The notes under the pieces were generated by a model. That model did no database searches and was not told the DNA's origin. It was given only the letters and a program-made list of their open reading frames with translations. Shown piece after piece: positions 21,301-26,832 of a DNA stretch of 64,000 bases. Source of the stretch: Luidia sarsii (Eukaryota; Echinodermata; Asteroidea; Paxillosida; Luidiidae); the NCBI GenBank assembly GCA_949987565.1, contig OX465114.1:1302001-1366000 (forward strand), given 5' to 3'. The translations under genes were made by a program, and so were the position numbers. How positions within the stretch are numbered: the stretch's first letter is position 1; each line of letters begins with the position of its first letter.

Positions 21301-22186
21301 TTATCTGCACCACCGCAATGAACAACCCCTTCATTTCCACTAAATAATGCTTTGCAGATTTGGTTTGAATCTTCATAAGCAATTTACACTTGGCGACTGC
21401 AAACATTTTACGCAGTGGCTGTTGTTACGGCAGTCGTCCGTGTGGTTCCCTGACTTCACAAGTTCACAGTATTTGTCAGGATGTTTAGCTCTTGGAACCA
21501 GACTATCAGCTAATACTAATAGACTGGTTCAACCAGCCTGCAATGCTGACGAAATACAATCAAGTCAGGGAACCGCACGGACGACTGCCGTAACAACAGC
21601 CACTGTGAACATTTTAAGCCAATTTAGACCTTTCCCAAAGGCAGATACCATACTGGTATCAAAATGTGAGGTCCTTTCATTTCATGAAACATGCATTTTG
21701 GGTCAGATTGAGGTCAGTAATCAGCTTGCACAATATTTGTGTTACAGAAAATACAGGGCCTACTTAGTACTCGGTATTCAATTTGACCATGGCATAATTT
21801 CGTTCTTATCTAACTGATAATTCACTCACTCCGACAGTTGCTTAGACTTAGATGTTAGATTTAACCATAATCCACCAGAATGTGACGTTCTGACAATGTC
21901 ACTTGTTCGTGAGGTCGAGACAAAATAGATTAAGAGCGAGTTTATAGCTAGAATGTACCTCAACTCTCATTAAAATGGTAAATGAAATCGACAAGCTTCG
22001 AAGTTCAAAGTACAGAGCAATCTTAAAACCAGTTTAAACAAATGCCAAACGAGACGAAGTTACTCGAGCCAGATGAATCATCTGTAGATTCATGAAACTA
22101 ATGCAATGCAAGCCCAAACGACACAGAAGTCCCTGGGGTAAATACTCACATGTAACTATAGGTTTCCTTTCATCATCCTTATCCAT
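175..22186 (-). CDS. TRAPPC10: TRAPPC10 (TRAPPII subunit 10), exons 1-17, 3' end outside window
   Basis: TRAPPC10 (yeast Trs130 family) is a large subunit of TRAPPII, a vesicle-tethering and Rab-activating complex at the Golgi. Seventeen minus-strand exons join without a phase conflict into 982 codons: 22186-22150, 20930-20849, 19822-19687, 18518-18319, 16787-16586, 15393-15282, 13890-13643, 13004-12858, 11450-11262, 8876-8785, 7226-7086, 5917-5778, 4709-4153, 3287-3146, 2026-1731, 1039-942, 301-175. Diagnostic stretches are GDQELFSS with DPVEWRR (exon 2), QYDELDALFSQ (exon 6), LLDLRNYLF (exon 7), CWVFLSCLEVLQ (exon 8) and EALSSSEAFQKHYL (exon 9), all close to my recollection of human TRAPPC10 (about 1,259 residues). 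About 280 C-terminal residues should lie beyond position 1. The start ATG is followed by DKDDERKPIVT, aligning with the human N-terminus just before the GDQ motif. Introns are loaded with SINEs, MITEs and minisatellites. No stop or frameshift was found, so the gene looks functional. Confidence 0.96.
366..690 (+). repeat. Foldback family F1, full-length copy
   Basis: Inverted copies of a motif of about 40 bp (one end ggcctgacgtttcgatcc, the other its reverse complement near 575-600) flank about 150 bp of T/C-rich sequence. A tail beginning gcaggtcattttagtcagtg follows. Other copies in the window define the family. Confidence 0.75.
942..1039 (-). CDS. TRAPPC10: TRAPPC10 exon 16
   Basis: Residues 908-940. 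Acceptor gacag, donor gtgaga. Encodes ITIWCPWSETVIASLTF, aligning with human VSIDCPWSIYSTVIALTF. Confidence 0.92.
1731..2026 (-). CDS. TRAPPC10: TRAPPC10 exon 15
   Basis: Residues 809-907. Acceptor ttccatcag, donor gtgaga. Encodes SVLLAGIPQ, TGHYSVSSEDTFFIR and an acidic EDEEEE run near its end. Its acceptor sequence is the seed of the 58-bp array lying immediately upstream in the intron. Confidence 0.93.
2027..2955 (-). repeat. 58-bp tandem array, about 16 units, TRAPPC10 intron 14
   Basis: Units begin with the complement of a splice acceptor (ctgatagaaaacattgaaag) and repeat every 58 bp. The array abuts exon 15, and the first unit contains the real acceptor. The far unit near 2893-2915 still carries exon-derived bases. 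Confidence 0.93.
3146..3287 (-). CDS. TRAPPC10: TRAPPC10 exon 14
   Basis: Residues 762-809. Acceptor caccag, donor gtagga. Encodes NGTYTCKQLALQLG, LLLPNIQPPVG and PHPQLTV, colinear with human GTYTLRQLCASVG and PQLHV. Confidence 0.95.
3345..3800 (-). repeat. Two partial tRNA-like SINE copies
   Basis: Complement of the box B region (gacttgaacccgagacctc) at about 3388 and of the box A region (agctatccagcccttagatgg) at about 3678-3700, with the 5' body (ctccagggatcacac) in both copies. Diverged and fragmentary. Confidence 0.75.
4153..4709 (-). CDS. TRAPPC10: TRAPPC10 exon 13
   Basis: Residues 576-761, the longest exon (557 bp). Acceptor ttcttcag, donor gtaagg. Contains VLVPLHSVAHL, NAQMVLRREDSSSSL and VELAPGDNTLSF, equivalent to human HMLLRRQESSSSLE and TLEPGANQITF. 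Confidence 0.96.
4862..5445 (-). repeat. Histone-stem-loop cassette repeat, split by a MITE
   Basis: Minus-strand copy of the cassette family: hairpin at 4912-4927, then acgttttggatagtgtgtac up to 4959. It resumes at 5416 with gcccgtcgtcaggagact after the MITE. It reads as one interrupted element. Confidence 0.8.
4960..5415. mobile_element. 456-bp MITE with 15-bp TIRs and TCT target duplication
   Basis: Left end agggccgttcccact and right end agtgggaacggccct are perfect inverted repeats. TCT flanks both sides (4957-4959, 5416-5418), and the host cassette repeat is continuous across the insertion. A 3-bp duplication is typical of PIF/Harbinger-like elements; assignment is inference. The interior is rich in cgcgatt palindromes. 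Confidence 0.88.
5778..5917 (-). CDS. TRAPPC10: TRAPPC10 exon 12, begins after an AC acceptor
   Basis: Residues 529-576. Starts GTATCTG after cctaac; joined to exon 11 it reads HKYLKTCCLLAGD, matching human ENYLQTSSLLASD. Continues MKERLEYCKEMLRISQE. Donor gtaagg. Confidence 0.92.
5945..6400 (+). repeat. Foldback family F1 copy
   Basis: Shares the T/C-rich middle, the gagaaaggtcctgctaggat stem and the gtcattttagtcagtg tail with the copy at 366-690. It is followed by a second partial tail near 6330. Confidence 0.7.
6558..6768. mobile_element. MITE with inverted ends gcgtttccactggac / gtccagtggaaccgc
   Basis: About 210 bp inside the U12 intron; terminal inverted repeats are imperfect by a base, with further internal copies of the same motif. 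Confidence 0.65.
6794..6938. mobile_element. 145-bp palindromic MITE
   Basis: TIRs of about 38 bp: tagatcgtttgcaccggtgg at the left, and ccggtgcaaacgatcta closing the right. Inside the U12 intron of TRAPPC10. Confidence 0.8.
7086..7226 (-). CDS. TRAPPC10: TRAPPC10 exon 11, ends at an AT-AC donor
   Basis: Residues 482-529. Acceptor gacag. Encodes RKKEWTKAE, YEKEGWHIPVADTRRQIA and CQKELGNQH. No usable GT donor keeps the frame; the sequence after the exon is ATATCCTT, the minor-spliceosome AT-AC 5' splice site. Confidence 0.93.
7256..7865 (-). repeat. tRNA-like SINE with five tandem head modules
   Basis: Reverse orientation: box B-containing end at about 7295, then five repeats of a module of about 75 bp carrying the complement of box A (catctgagctatccagc), then the 5' body (ccgtatatctccagggatca) to 7865. 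A short second fragment follows at 7890-8010. Confidence 0.88.
8010..8780 (-). other. Intron sequence with one microsatellite
   Basis: Intron 10 of TRAPPC10. A (TTTCA)5 pentanucleotide lies at 8423-8447; I recognise nothing else. Confidence 0.6.
8785..8876 (-). CDS. TRAPPC10: TRAPPC10 exon 10
   Basis: Residues 452-482. Acceptor ttacag, donor gtgagt. Encodes ELSELAMGTFKHIKRMRSAR and then LIGKDLASFYM, aligning to human RSAKFVGKDLAEFYM. Confidence 0.95.
8985..10720 (-). repeat. Minisatellite, about 17 units of about 107 bp, derived from a SINE tail
   Basis: Each unit starts gggtttgccctgctcaacgt, carries variable nested gagtgctcagtgctt steps, and ends at ggaggagaatgtcattcaat. It is the complement of the tail of the tRNA-Ser-like SINE whose copies lie next to it at 10725-11215. 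Spacing varies from about 98 to 110 bp. Confidence 0.92.
10725..11215. repeat. tRNA-Ser-like SINE copies
   Basis: Opposed copies: complement of the box B end at about 10745 and a plus-strand head gacctcgaccagctcggtgg near 10833; a further minus copy spans 11060-11215. Box B wording is cgggttcgaatcc and the anticodon loop is CTAGAAA (AGA, Ser). Confidence 0.8.
11262..11450 (-). CDS. TRAPPC10: TRAPPC10 exon 9
   Basis: Residues 389-451. Acceptor ctacag, donor gtaaga. Encodes LGELCGLMP, VVGLLGGMG and KLREALSSSEAFQKHYL. Confidence 0.96.
11490..11905 (+). repeat. Foldback F1: minimal palindrome and a partial copy
   Basis: At 11492-11580 two head-to-head motif copies form an almost perfect hairpin with no middle segment. 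A partial inverted copy follows at about 11800-11905. Confidence 0.8.
11905..12850 (-). other. Intron sequence, nothing recognised
   Basis: Intron 8 of TRAPPC10; A+T-rich, no repeat family or coding signal recognised apart from a vague similarity to the F1 tail near 12410-12490. Confidence 0.5.
12858..13004 (-). CDS. TRAPPC10: TRAPPC10 exon 8
   Basis: Residues 340-388. Acceptor gcag, donor gtcagt. Encodes ACWVFLSCLEVLQSCE, almost identical to human CWVFLSCLEVLQ. Confidence 0.96.
13105..13215. repeat. Foldback F1 minimal palindrome
   Basis: The motif gatcctagcaggacctttct and its reverse complement are separated by only a few bases (13136-13190). Confidence 0.85.
13234..13596. mobile_element. 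Diverged TTAA-family MITE
   Basis: Left end aggccctatacaacattgg and right end ccaatgttgtattgggcct mirror the TIRs of the intact copies at 16832 and 27895. Another diverged relative of its right half lies at 28650-28850, minus orientation. Confidence 0.65.
13643..13890 (-). CDS. TRAPPC10: TRAPPC10 exon 7
   Basis: Residues 257-339. The acceptor ccatag at 13891-13893 follows a pyrimidine-rich tract and restores frame from exon 6 (G|AT); upstream readings hit stops. Encodes WLSSFVEP, LLDLRNYLFARQC and LHNCVQEVKMLE. Donor gtaatt. A diverged TTAA-type MITE ends about 45 bp downstream. Confidence 0.94.
14093..14787. mobile_element. DNA-transposon-like element with ends ttaaccatttcgc / gcgaagtggttaa
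   Basis: About 695 bp with 13-bp inverted ends. Inside is a block beginning gccgatgaccgccatacggg. Relatives lie at 15462-16035, 16060-16370 and 27365-27660. No transposase reading frame is seen, so it is non-autonomous. Confidence 0.7.
14795..15120 (-). repeat. tRNA-like SINE, single-head copy
   Basis: Box B end (ccaggacttgaaccagagac) at 14821, one box A complement at 14870, 5' body to about 15085 and a terminal tail to 15120. Confidence 0.85.
15282..15393 (-). CDS. TRAPPC10: TRAPPC10 exon 6
   Basis: Residues 220-257. Acceptor gattcag, donor gtaagc. Encodes EELAFTFQLL and the near-invariant ALVQYDELDALFSQF. Confidence 0.97.
15462..16035. mobile_element. Second copy of the ttaaccatttcgc element, diverged
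   Basis: Shares the tcgctaaaacaatc, gtgaaataaatcaataag and ttctgtcaaggaattatc wording with the copy at 14093; ends are eroded. Confidence 0.6.
16060..16370. mobile_element. Third copy of the ttaaccatttcgc element, split by a SINE
   Basis: The left part ends at ttttcaaatct (16131-16141) and continues after the SINE with the same 11 bases at 16298-16308. Confidence 0.75.
16142..16297 (+). mobile_element. tRNA-like SINE with an 11-bp target-site duplication
   Basis: The duplication ttttcaaatct brackets a 156-bp unit: short leader, one tRNA-like head with box A and box B (gggttcaagtcccggtcc), then the tail agttcccagtcagtttttcc. This copy defines the minimal mobile SINE and implies LINE-type retroposition. 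Confidence 0.85.
16586..16787 (-). CDS. TRAPPC10: TRAPPC10 exon 5
   Basis: Residues 152-219. Acceptor ctcag, donor gtagaa. Contains VIVLNEP, SLESWQLF and the conserved GWDFCRYFLLQ at its end; a basic/acidic run RGERERRNEK precedes this. Confidence 0.96.
16832..17279. mobile_element. TTAA-flanked MITE, internally duplicated copy
   Basis: Ends AGCCCCTACACAACATTGG and its inverse, with TTAA at 16828-16831 and 17280-17283. A segment of about 90 bp (gagtaaaagaaat with ctcaccgagatc) occurs twice. TTAA duplications suggest a piggyBac- or Kolobok-type source. Intron 4 of TRAPPC10. Confidence 0.85.
17640..18035 (+). repeat. Foldback F1 copy
   Basis: T/C-rich middle, gagaaaggtcctgctaggat stem and the gcaggtcattttagtcagtg tail, followed by a second truncated motif at about 17995. 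Confidence 0.75.
18319..18518 (-). CDS. TRAPPC10: TRAPPC10 exon 4
   Basis: Residues 86-152. Acceptor cag, donor gtgagg. Contains VVKDDIAAW, DWLIVLVE and LPRTSVLDKI, ending in CSKQSDR, all colinear with human TRAPPC10. Confidence 0.96.
18630..19560 (+). repeat. tRNA-like SINE with nine tandem head modules
   Basis: 5' body (tgcatccactttgtgtgatc) from about 18690, then nine modules of about 75 bp each containing ggatagctcagatggtaaga (box A), then a single box B end (ccagaggtctcatgttgaag) and the tail at 19545-19560. Intron 3 of TRAPPC10. Confidence 0.9.
19687..19822 (-). CDS. TRAPPC10: TRAPPC10 exon 3
   Basis: Residues 40-85. Acceptor ttttttcag, donor gtgagt. Starts SYGRAPK, matching human SYGRAPK, and ends YFTDCA. 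Confidence 0.95.
19900..20430 (-). repeat. Histone-stem-loop cassette repeat with four tandem head units
   Basis: Four units of about 85-88 bp (tgaaggtttgcatggtgg ... ctcttaagagaaggagtatg) lead into the cassette. The hairpin ggctctgaaaagagcc is at 20247-20262, followed by the gcccgtcgtcaggagac segment. A facing partial copy with a hairpin-like sequence lies at 20346-20361. Confidence 0.85.
20605..20770 (+). repeat. Foldback F1 minimal copy
   Basis: Head-to-head motifs around 20630-20695, then the gtcactttagtcagtg tail. Confidence 0.8.
20849..20930 (-). CDS. TRAPPC10: TRAPPC10 exon 2
   Basis: Residues 13-40. Acceptor cag, donor gtaaga. Encodes GDQELFSS and ends in DPVEWRR, split across the next junction (AG|G), as in vertebrate TRAPPC10. 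Confidence 0.95.
20965..21160 (+). repeat. tRNA-like SINE copy
   Basis: Head ggctggatagctcagatgg at about 21052 and the box B region near 21110, followed by the A-rich tail. Confidence 0.75.
21411..21607. mobile_element. 197-bp MITE with about 45-bp TIRs and 9-bp target duplication
   Basis: Ends cgcagtggctgttgttacgg and its inverse; AACATTTTA at 21402-21410 and again at 21608-21616. A 9-bp duplication points to a Mutator- or Merlin-like source (inference). Confidence 0.88.
22150..22186 (-). CDS. TRAPPC10: TRAPPC10 exon 1 (coding part)
   Basis: Residues 1-12 (MDKDDERKPIVT) plus one base of the next codon; donor gtgagt. The ATG has G at +4 and precedes the conserved N-terminal block, which is why this start was chosen. 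Confidence 0.88.
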
Positions 22187-22330
22187 AGTCTCAAAGAAGT
22201 GATTACAAACTACTTTACGATAGCAGAATATTATGAAAAAATCGCAGTCATTACACCTCCCACTTCCTTCGCTTGTTTTTTTTTACGGGTAAGTAAAATA
22301 GCGCCCTCTTGTGACTGATGTTTTAGAAAG
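22187..22330 (-). promoter_or_regulatory. Probable TRAPPC10 5' UTR and proximal promoter
   Basis: This is the stretch just upstream of the start codon. On the minus strand it holds an ETS-like GGAAGTGGG. No TATA box is evident. The transcription start cannot be placed by eye. Confidence 0.35.
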
Positions 22331-22538
22331 TCGATAGTGAAATATTTTGCTACTATTTTGTTGGTGAATGCACTTTACTTATAAAAAAAATCAAAAAAAT
22401 CACCAATATTCAGAATAAAAAAACACATGGTTAGAATTATACTTAAAAATGGGTTTCAATAAATCCTCTTTTATTATGGATAAAAAATAACTCCAATAAT
22501 TTATTTAGATTGATGAAAGTTTCAACATAAAAAAATAA

Positions 22539-22721
22539 CGCAGTGGCTATTGTTACGACAGTCGTCCTTATGGTTCCCTGACTTCATAGTATTTGTCAGG
22601 ATGTTTAGCTCTTGGAACCAGACTATCAGCTAATAGACTGGTTCAACCAGCCTGCAATGCTGACGAAATACAATCAAGTCAGGGAACCATACGGACGACT
22701 GCCGTAACAACAGCCAGTGCG
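22539..22721. mobile_element. Second copy of the cgcagtggctg MITE
   Basis: Same TIRs with several substitutions. It lies between TRAPPC10 and the SLC16-like gene. Confidence 0.82.
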
Positions 22722-22794
22722 AAAAACGCAACAACGCTCCATTGCCTCGATTCTCGATGTTTTATTGGCTGACATTAATTGTTGCGCTCATTAA

Positions 22795-23600
22795 GCCCTT
22801 AGATGGTGGCCTTCCCTAATAGTCAACTAGTCTTTGGCACACCAGTACGGCTCCTACCATCTGAGCTATCCAGCCCTTAGATGGTGGCCTTCCCAAATAG
22901 TCAACTAGTCTTTGGCACACCAGTGCTCTTCCATCTGAGCTATCCAGCCCTTAGATGGTGGCCTTCCCTAATAGTCAACTAGTCTTTGGCACACCAGCGC
23001 TCTTACCATCCGAGCTATCAAGCCCTTAGATGGCTGCCTTCCCAAATAGCCAACTAGTCTTTGGCACACCAGCGCTCTTACCATCTGAGCTATCCAGCCC
23101 TTAGATGGCTGCCTTCCCAAATAGTCAACTAGTCTTTGGCACACCAGTGCTCTTACCATCTGAGCTATCCAGCCCTTAGATGGTGGCTTTCCCAAATAGT
23201 CAACTAGTCTTTGGCACACCAGTGCTCTTACCATCTGAGCTATCCAGCCCTTAGATGGTGGCTTTCCCAAATAGTCAACTAGTCTTTGGCACACCAGCGC
23301 TCTTACCATCTGAGCTATCCAGCCCTTAGATGGTGGCCTTCCCTAATAGTCAACTAGTCTTTGGCACACCAGTGCTCTTACCATCTGAGCTATCCAGCCC
23401 TTAAATGGTGGCCTTCCCTAATAGTCAACTAGTCTTTGCCGGGGTGGGGACGCCAGTCAGAAGCAATTTAACCAGTTAACTGCCGTATATCTCCAGGGAT
23501 CACACCCCCGCTTTCATTCAGATGCAAACAACCAACTGTTGCAAACCTGGCTACAGCAGCTCAGGGATCACACAAAGTGGATGCAGCTTTTGATACGATA
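22795..23600 (-). repeat. tRNA-like SINE head array, eight modules, no box B end
   Basis: Eight 74-78-bp modules, each with the complement of box A, followed by the 5' body to about 23595. The array begins directly at a head module, so the box B half is missing on this side. A partial plus-strand SINE end lies at 23640-23760. Confidence 0.88.
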
Positions 23601-23759
23601 TACAGAGCTGGAAACTGTATGTTTAAAATGTGCATGTAAATAGCTGAGGTAAGAGCGCTGGTAAGCGAAACCAGAGGTCTCGGGTTCAAGTCCCAGTCCA
23701 GTCAATATTTCCTTTGCCAGTCGGGTTTTCCTTTAATTGTTTGACTCACATGAAACATA

Positions 23760-25030
23760 ATATCAGGGGTGTGACGAGTTTTGTAAAGAAAAAAAAAAGT
23801 AAACCGAACAAGCCTAAAACAAGTCTTTTTTAGGAAATGACCCAAACCAATTCTGTCTATTATTTTCGTACAAAAAGTCCACGATCTTTTAAACAACCTT
23901 CATCTTATAATTATCTTCGTCTTCTTTTCCCACTTCTGCTCTTCGTCTCCTCCAAAGTTCGTCTGGGTTTTAAAACCTCATCCGCACAGTCTTTCTGTCT
24001 CTGAGTCTGCCATTCGCCTTCGTTGTAAAAATGTAATCATGTCTTACGACAGACAGGGCATTGTGTGCGTCACTCAGAGCTCTCTGCTAAGTCCTCTTGT
24101 ATTGTGGGGAACCATTACCTTGGAAATGGGAGAAAAAGGGAGGTAGGAAGCAGACACGTTAGATTGTGTGCTGCAGAAAGACACAGGACTTGACAGAGTT
24201 GAAGAGCTGAGGACTGCCATGCTGGATAGATTAGTGTGGAGGGGATTCATGACGCCCGAGTAGGGCATCAGCTGACTGTCTATGGCCGCTTTCGAAATGA
24301 AGGCTTAGGCTCGGGCTCAGGCTTCGTCTCCGTCTGACAAAACCTGAAAATCCAGGTTGTGGTTTGGCTCCGAATTTGAAGGTTTGTTGGCTTGATATTT
24401 TACAGGATAGTACCCAAGAAACTGGGGCCAGAAGCTTGTGTTTAGATGCCTGTAATGTCATAACGAGTAAGATGAATATGACCGAAGCCTATAAGCCCGA
24501 GCCTAAGCCTGAAATTTTGAAAACGACCAATTCCACGCTAACGCCCTAATAACGCACGACTTAGTACATCATTAACTATAATAATCCCTTGAGTGATAAT
24601 GATATGATATATGATATATGATAACATTCAACCCGTGTATGCCGTACGTACCGGTACATAATACACGTGCATGTACATGTACATGTACCGGTACCAAAGT
24701 TCACCAACCCATGCACTATGCACTAACCAACCAGGCACGTGTAGGATGCGTTAAAGGGAACACACGTTCAATATTGCAACGGTCAAAGAATCACACATCC
24801 CTATATACTTTGTCTAACCAGTCTAACCCAGCGTATACATGCAGTAACACATCAGTGTACGTTTCGGCCCAATCCCTCAACCACGTCATGAAAAAAACAG
24901 AAGAAACGAAACTTGATGCTAACTGTTTTCAGACATAGAGGGCGGCATTGCAAAAAAAGGATATCTTGTTCGCGGACGATCGTTGGAAATCGAGTACAAA
25001 ATTACAATTTTCTCGAAAATTTCCATTCGC
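23760..25030. other. Intergenic sequence with one MITE-like palindrome
   Basis: An inverted-repeat element spans about 24283-24530 (ends ggccgctttcgaaatgaagg and its imperfect inverse). Its middle shares aaaatccaggttgtggttt with 15145-15260. A gtacatgtac-rich patch lies at 24640-24700. A diverged relative of the TTAA MITE interior may lie at 24770-24890. No gene recognised. Confidence 0.5.
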
Positions 25031-25034
25031 TAAG

Positions 25035-25200
25035 TGGGATAAGGTTTGCATGGTGGGAATACTAAGTGCAAGGTTTGCGGTGACACCATGTACATCATCT
25101 CTTAAGAGAAGGAGTATGATAAGACTTGAAGGTTTGCACGGTGGGAATACCAAGTGGAAGGTTTGCGGTGACACCATGTAACACTTCTTTTCGAGCGCTA
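25035..25200 (-). repeat. Histone-stem-loop cassette repeat, truncated head units
   Basis: Two head units (aaggtttgcatggtggga) ending at acttcttttcgag just before the hairpin would start. Confidence 0.75.
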
Positions 25201-25479
25201 CAATTTCATCTGATAATGTCTGACACTTTTACTGGCTTCCTGCTGAGTAAGTAAAAGTTGGATTGTCCGTAAATTGAGCACTTTGCAAAAGGGTGTTGCC
25301 TCCCTTCACTGTCATACACACATTTAGGTGATTTTCAGATTCAACGACTTATAATCTGATGTTAGTCGTTCATTGAGGGGGTCTTGAGGATATATTTTTT
25401 ATTGCGGCGCTGATGATTTTTGCTGGATGGGGGTGGGGCAGCTGCTTGTAGGGGGGTGGGGTTGGTGATCTGCAATACC

Positions 25480-26036
25480 CCCTAACGACGGGCAAAGGTG
25501 TAGGTGTTGATCAAAGAGGTATCAGAACAGCTTCTTCTCTCGTTCAGCCTCTCTCTGGAATTCCCTTCCTGGTTCATGTTTTCCCCCAGCCTTTAATCTT
25601 AACCCTTTTTTTAAGAGGAATGTCAATTCCTATCTCCAGCCTTCCTGAGTCCCTCTCTATCTCCTTCTTTCCTTAGCCCTTAACCTTGAGTGGATTTATA
25701 GCCTTGTTTTGGGCAAATCTGGGAATGTCAATTCCTATCTCCAGCCTTCCTGAGTCCCTCTCTATCTCCTTCTTTCCTTAGCCCTTAACCTTGAGTGGCT
25801 TTATAGCCTTGTTTTGGGCAAATCTGGGAATGTCAATTCCTATCTCCAGCCTTCCTGAGTCCCTCTCTATCTCCTTCTTTCCTTAGCCCTTAACCTTGAG
25901 TGGCTTTATAGCCTTGTTTTGGGCAAATCTGGGAATGTCAATTCCTATCTCCAGCCTTCCTGAGTCCCTCTCTATCTCCTTCTTTCCTTAGCCCTTAACC
26001 TTGAGTGGCTTTATAGCTTGTTTGGGGCAAAGTTGC
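25480..26036 (+). repeat. 105-bp tandem repeat, four units, within a dispersed element
   Basis: Units start aatgtcaattcctatctcca at 25619, 25724, 25829 and 25934. The upstream unique part (25480-25618) and one unit recur in reverse complement at 57455-57615, where the unit is single. Confidence 0.88.
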
Positions 26037-26281
26037 ATAAAAACAACAACAAAACAATAACATATAGTTACATTTGTTTACTGTTTGTAGTTGACATGAA
26101 CTCCAAGTGTTATAAATTCCCCGCGTATTGATCCATGACGATTTGTTCCTTGTTTTTCTTAGTGTGGGAGAAACTGAAAGAGGCCAAAACAAACAAAGTA
26201 AAAACACCTATCCATTTGAGGAGAACAAAATAAAAACGACAGCTTTGAAATGCACTGGGATGACTTTGATTACCCCTGGTG

Positions 26282-26289
26282 TGACGTCA
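26282..26289 (+). promoter_or_regulatory. CRE-like TGACGTCA upstream of SLC16-like gene
   Basis: A perfect palindromic cAMP-response element about 360 bp before the start codon. Occupancy is inference. Confidence 0.4.
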
Positions 26290-26423
26290 GAGTTATAATG
26301 GAATGGCACACAAAACAGCCCTGGTAACCAGAGGCGATGCAAACGTGTGAAAGTGGAACGGAGTTGCGCAAAACCATTCGCAGACTACAAAACACGCGCA
26401 GAACTCCGTGACGAGGGGGAGAT

Positions 26424-26431
26424 CTATATAG
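26424..26431 (+). promoter_or_regulatory. TATA box candidate for SLC16-like gene
   Basis: The sequence ctatatag lies about 215 bp upstream of the start codon in otherwise mixed sequence. It would place the start site near 26455, with a 5' UTR that includes the CA repeat. Confidence 0.45.
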
Positions 26432-26609
26432 GACACAATCCAGCCTGGAAAGGAGGCTACGCTTACAAATCACGGATTGTTGACGTTTGATAATACATGT
26501 ACATAAATCCTAGGCCATCTGTTATGGATCGACGAACGAACCGCGCTCAATTGACGCTATAATAATCTGAGCCTGCACTGCAGAAGTCAGATCAGATCGC
26601 AGTTACCCA

Positions 26610-26637
26610 CACCACACACACACACACACACACACAA
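26610..26637 (+). repeat. (CA)n microsatellite in SLC16-like 5' UTR
   Basis: A run of CA dinucleotides ends a few bases before the start codon at 26643; likely length-polymorphic. Confidence 0.85.
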
Positions 26638-26642
26638 CAAAC

Positions 26643-26832
26643 ATGTCATCGGTGAAAGACAGCGGATGGGCATGGGCCGTGTTGGTAGGAGTTCACGTCA
26701 GTATCATCCTGAGCAGCGGCTACTTGACAACGCTGGGTATCCTGTACAACGAATGGAGGGATTACTTTGACGCTAGCGCTACTGCATCTAGTCTGCTTGT
26801 TAGTCTACCGTGGCTCGTGGCATGCCCAGCGA
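26643..26832 (+). CDS. SLC16-like exon 1
   Basis: Residues 1-64; ATG preceded by acaaac. Encodes the DSGWAW motif, TM1, the loop NEWRDYFDAS and the start of TM2. Donor gtaagt; reading on without splicing gives nonsense sequence. Confidence 0.93.

Noticed and set aside
22968..23309. 113-codon repetitive open frame on the minus strand
   Set aside because: Translation of tandem 75-bp SINE head modules; the repeat explains it fully.
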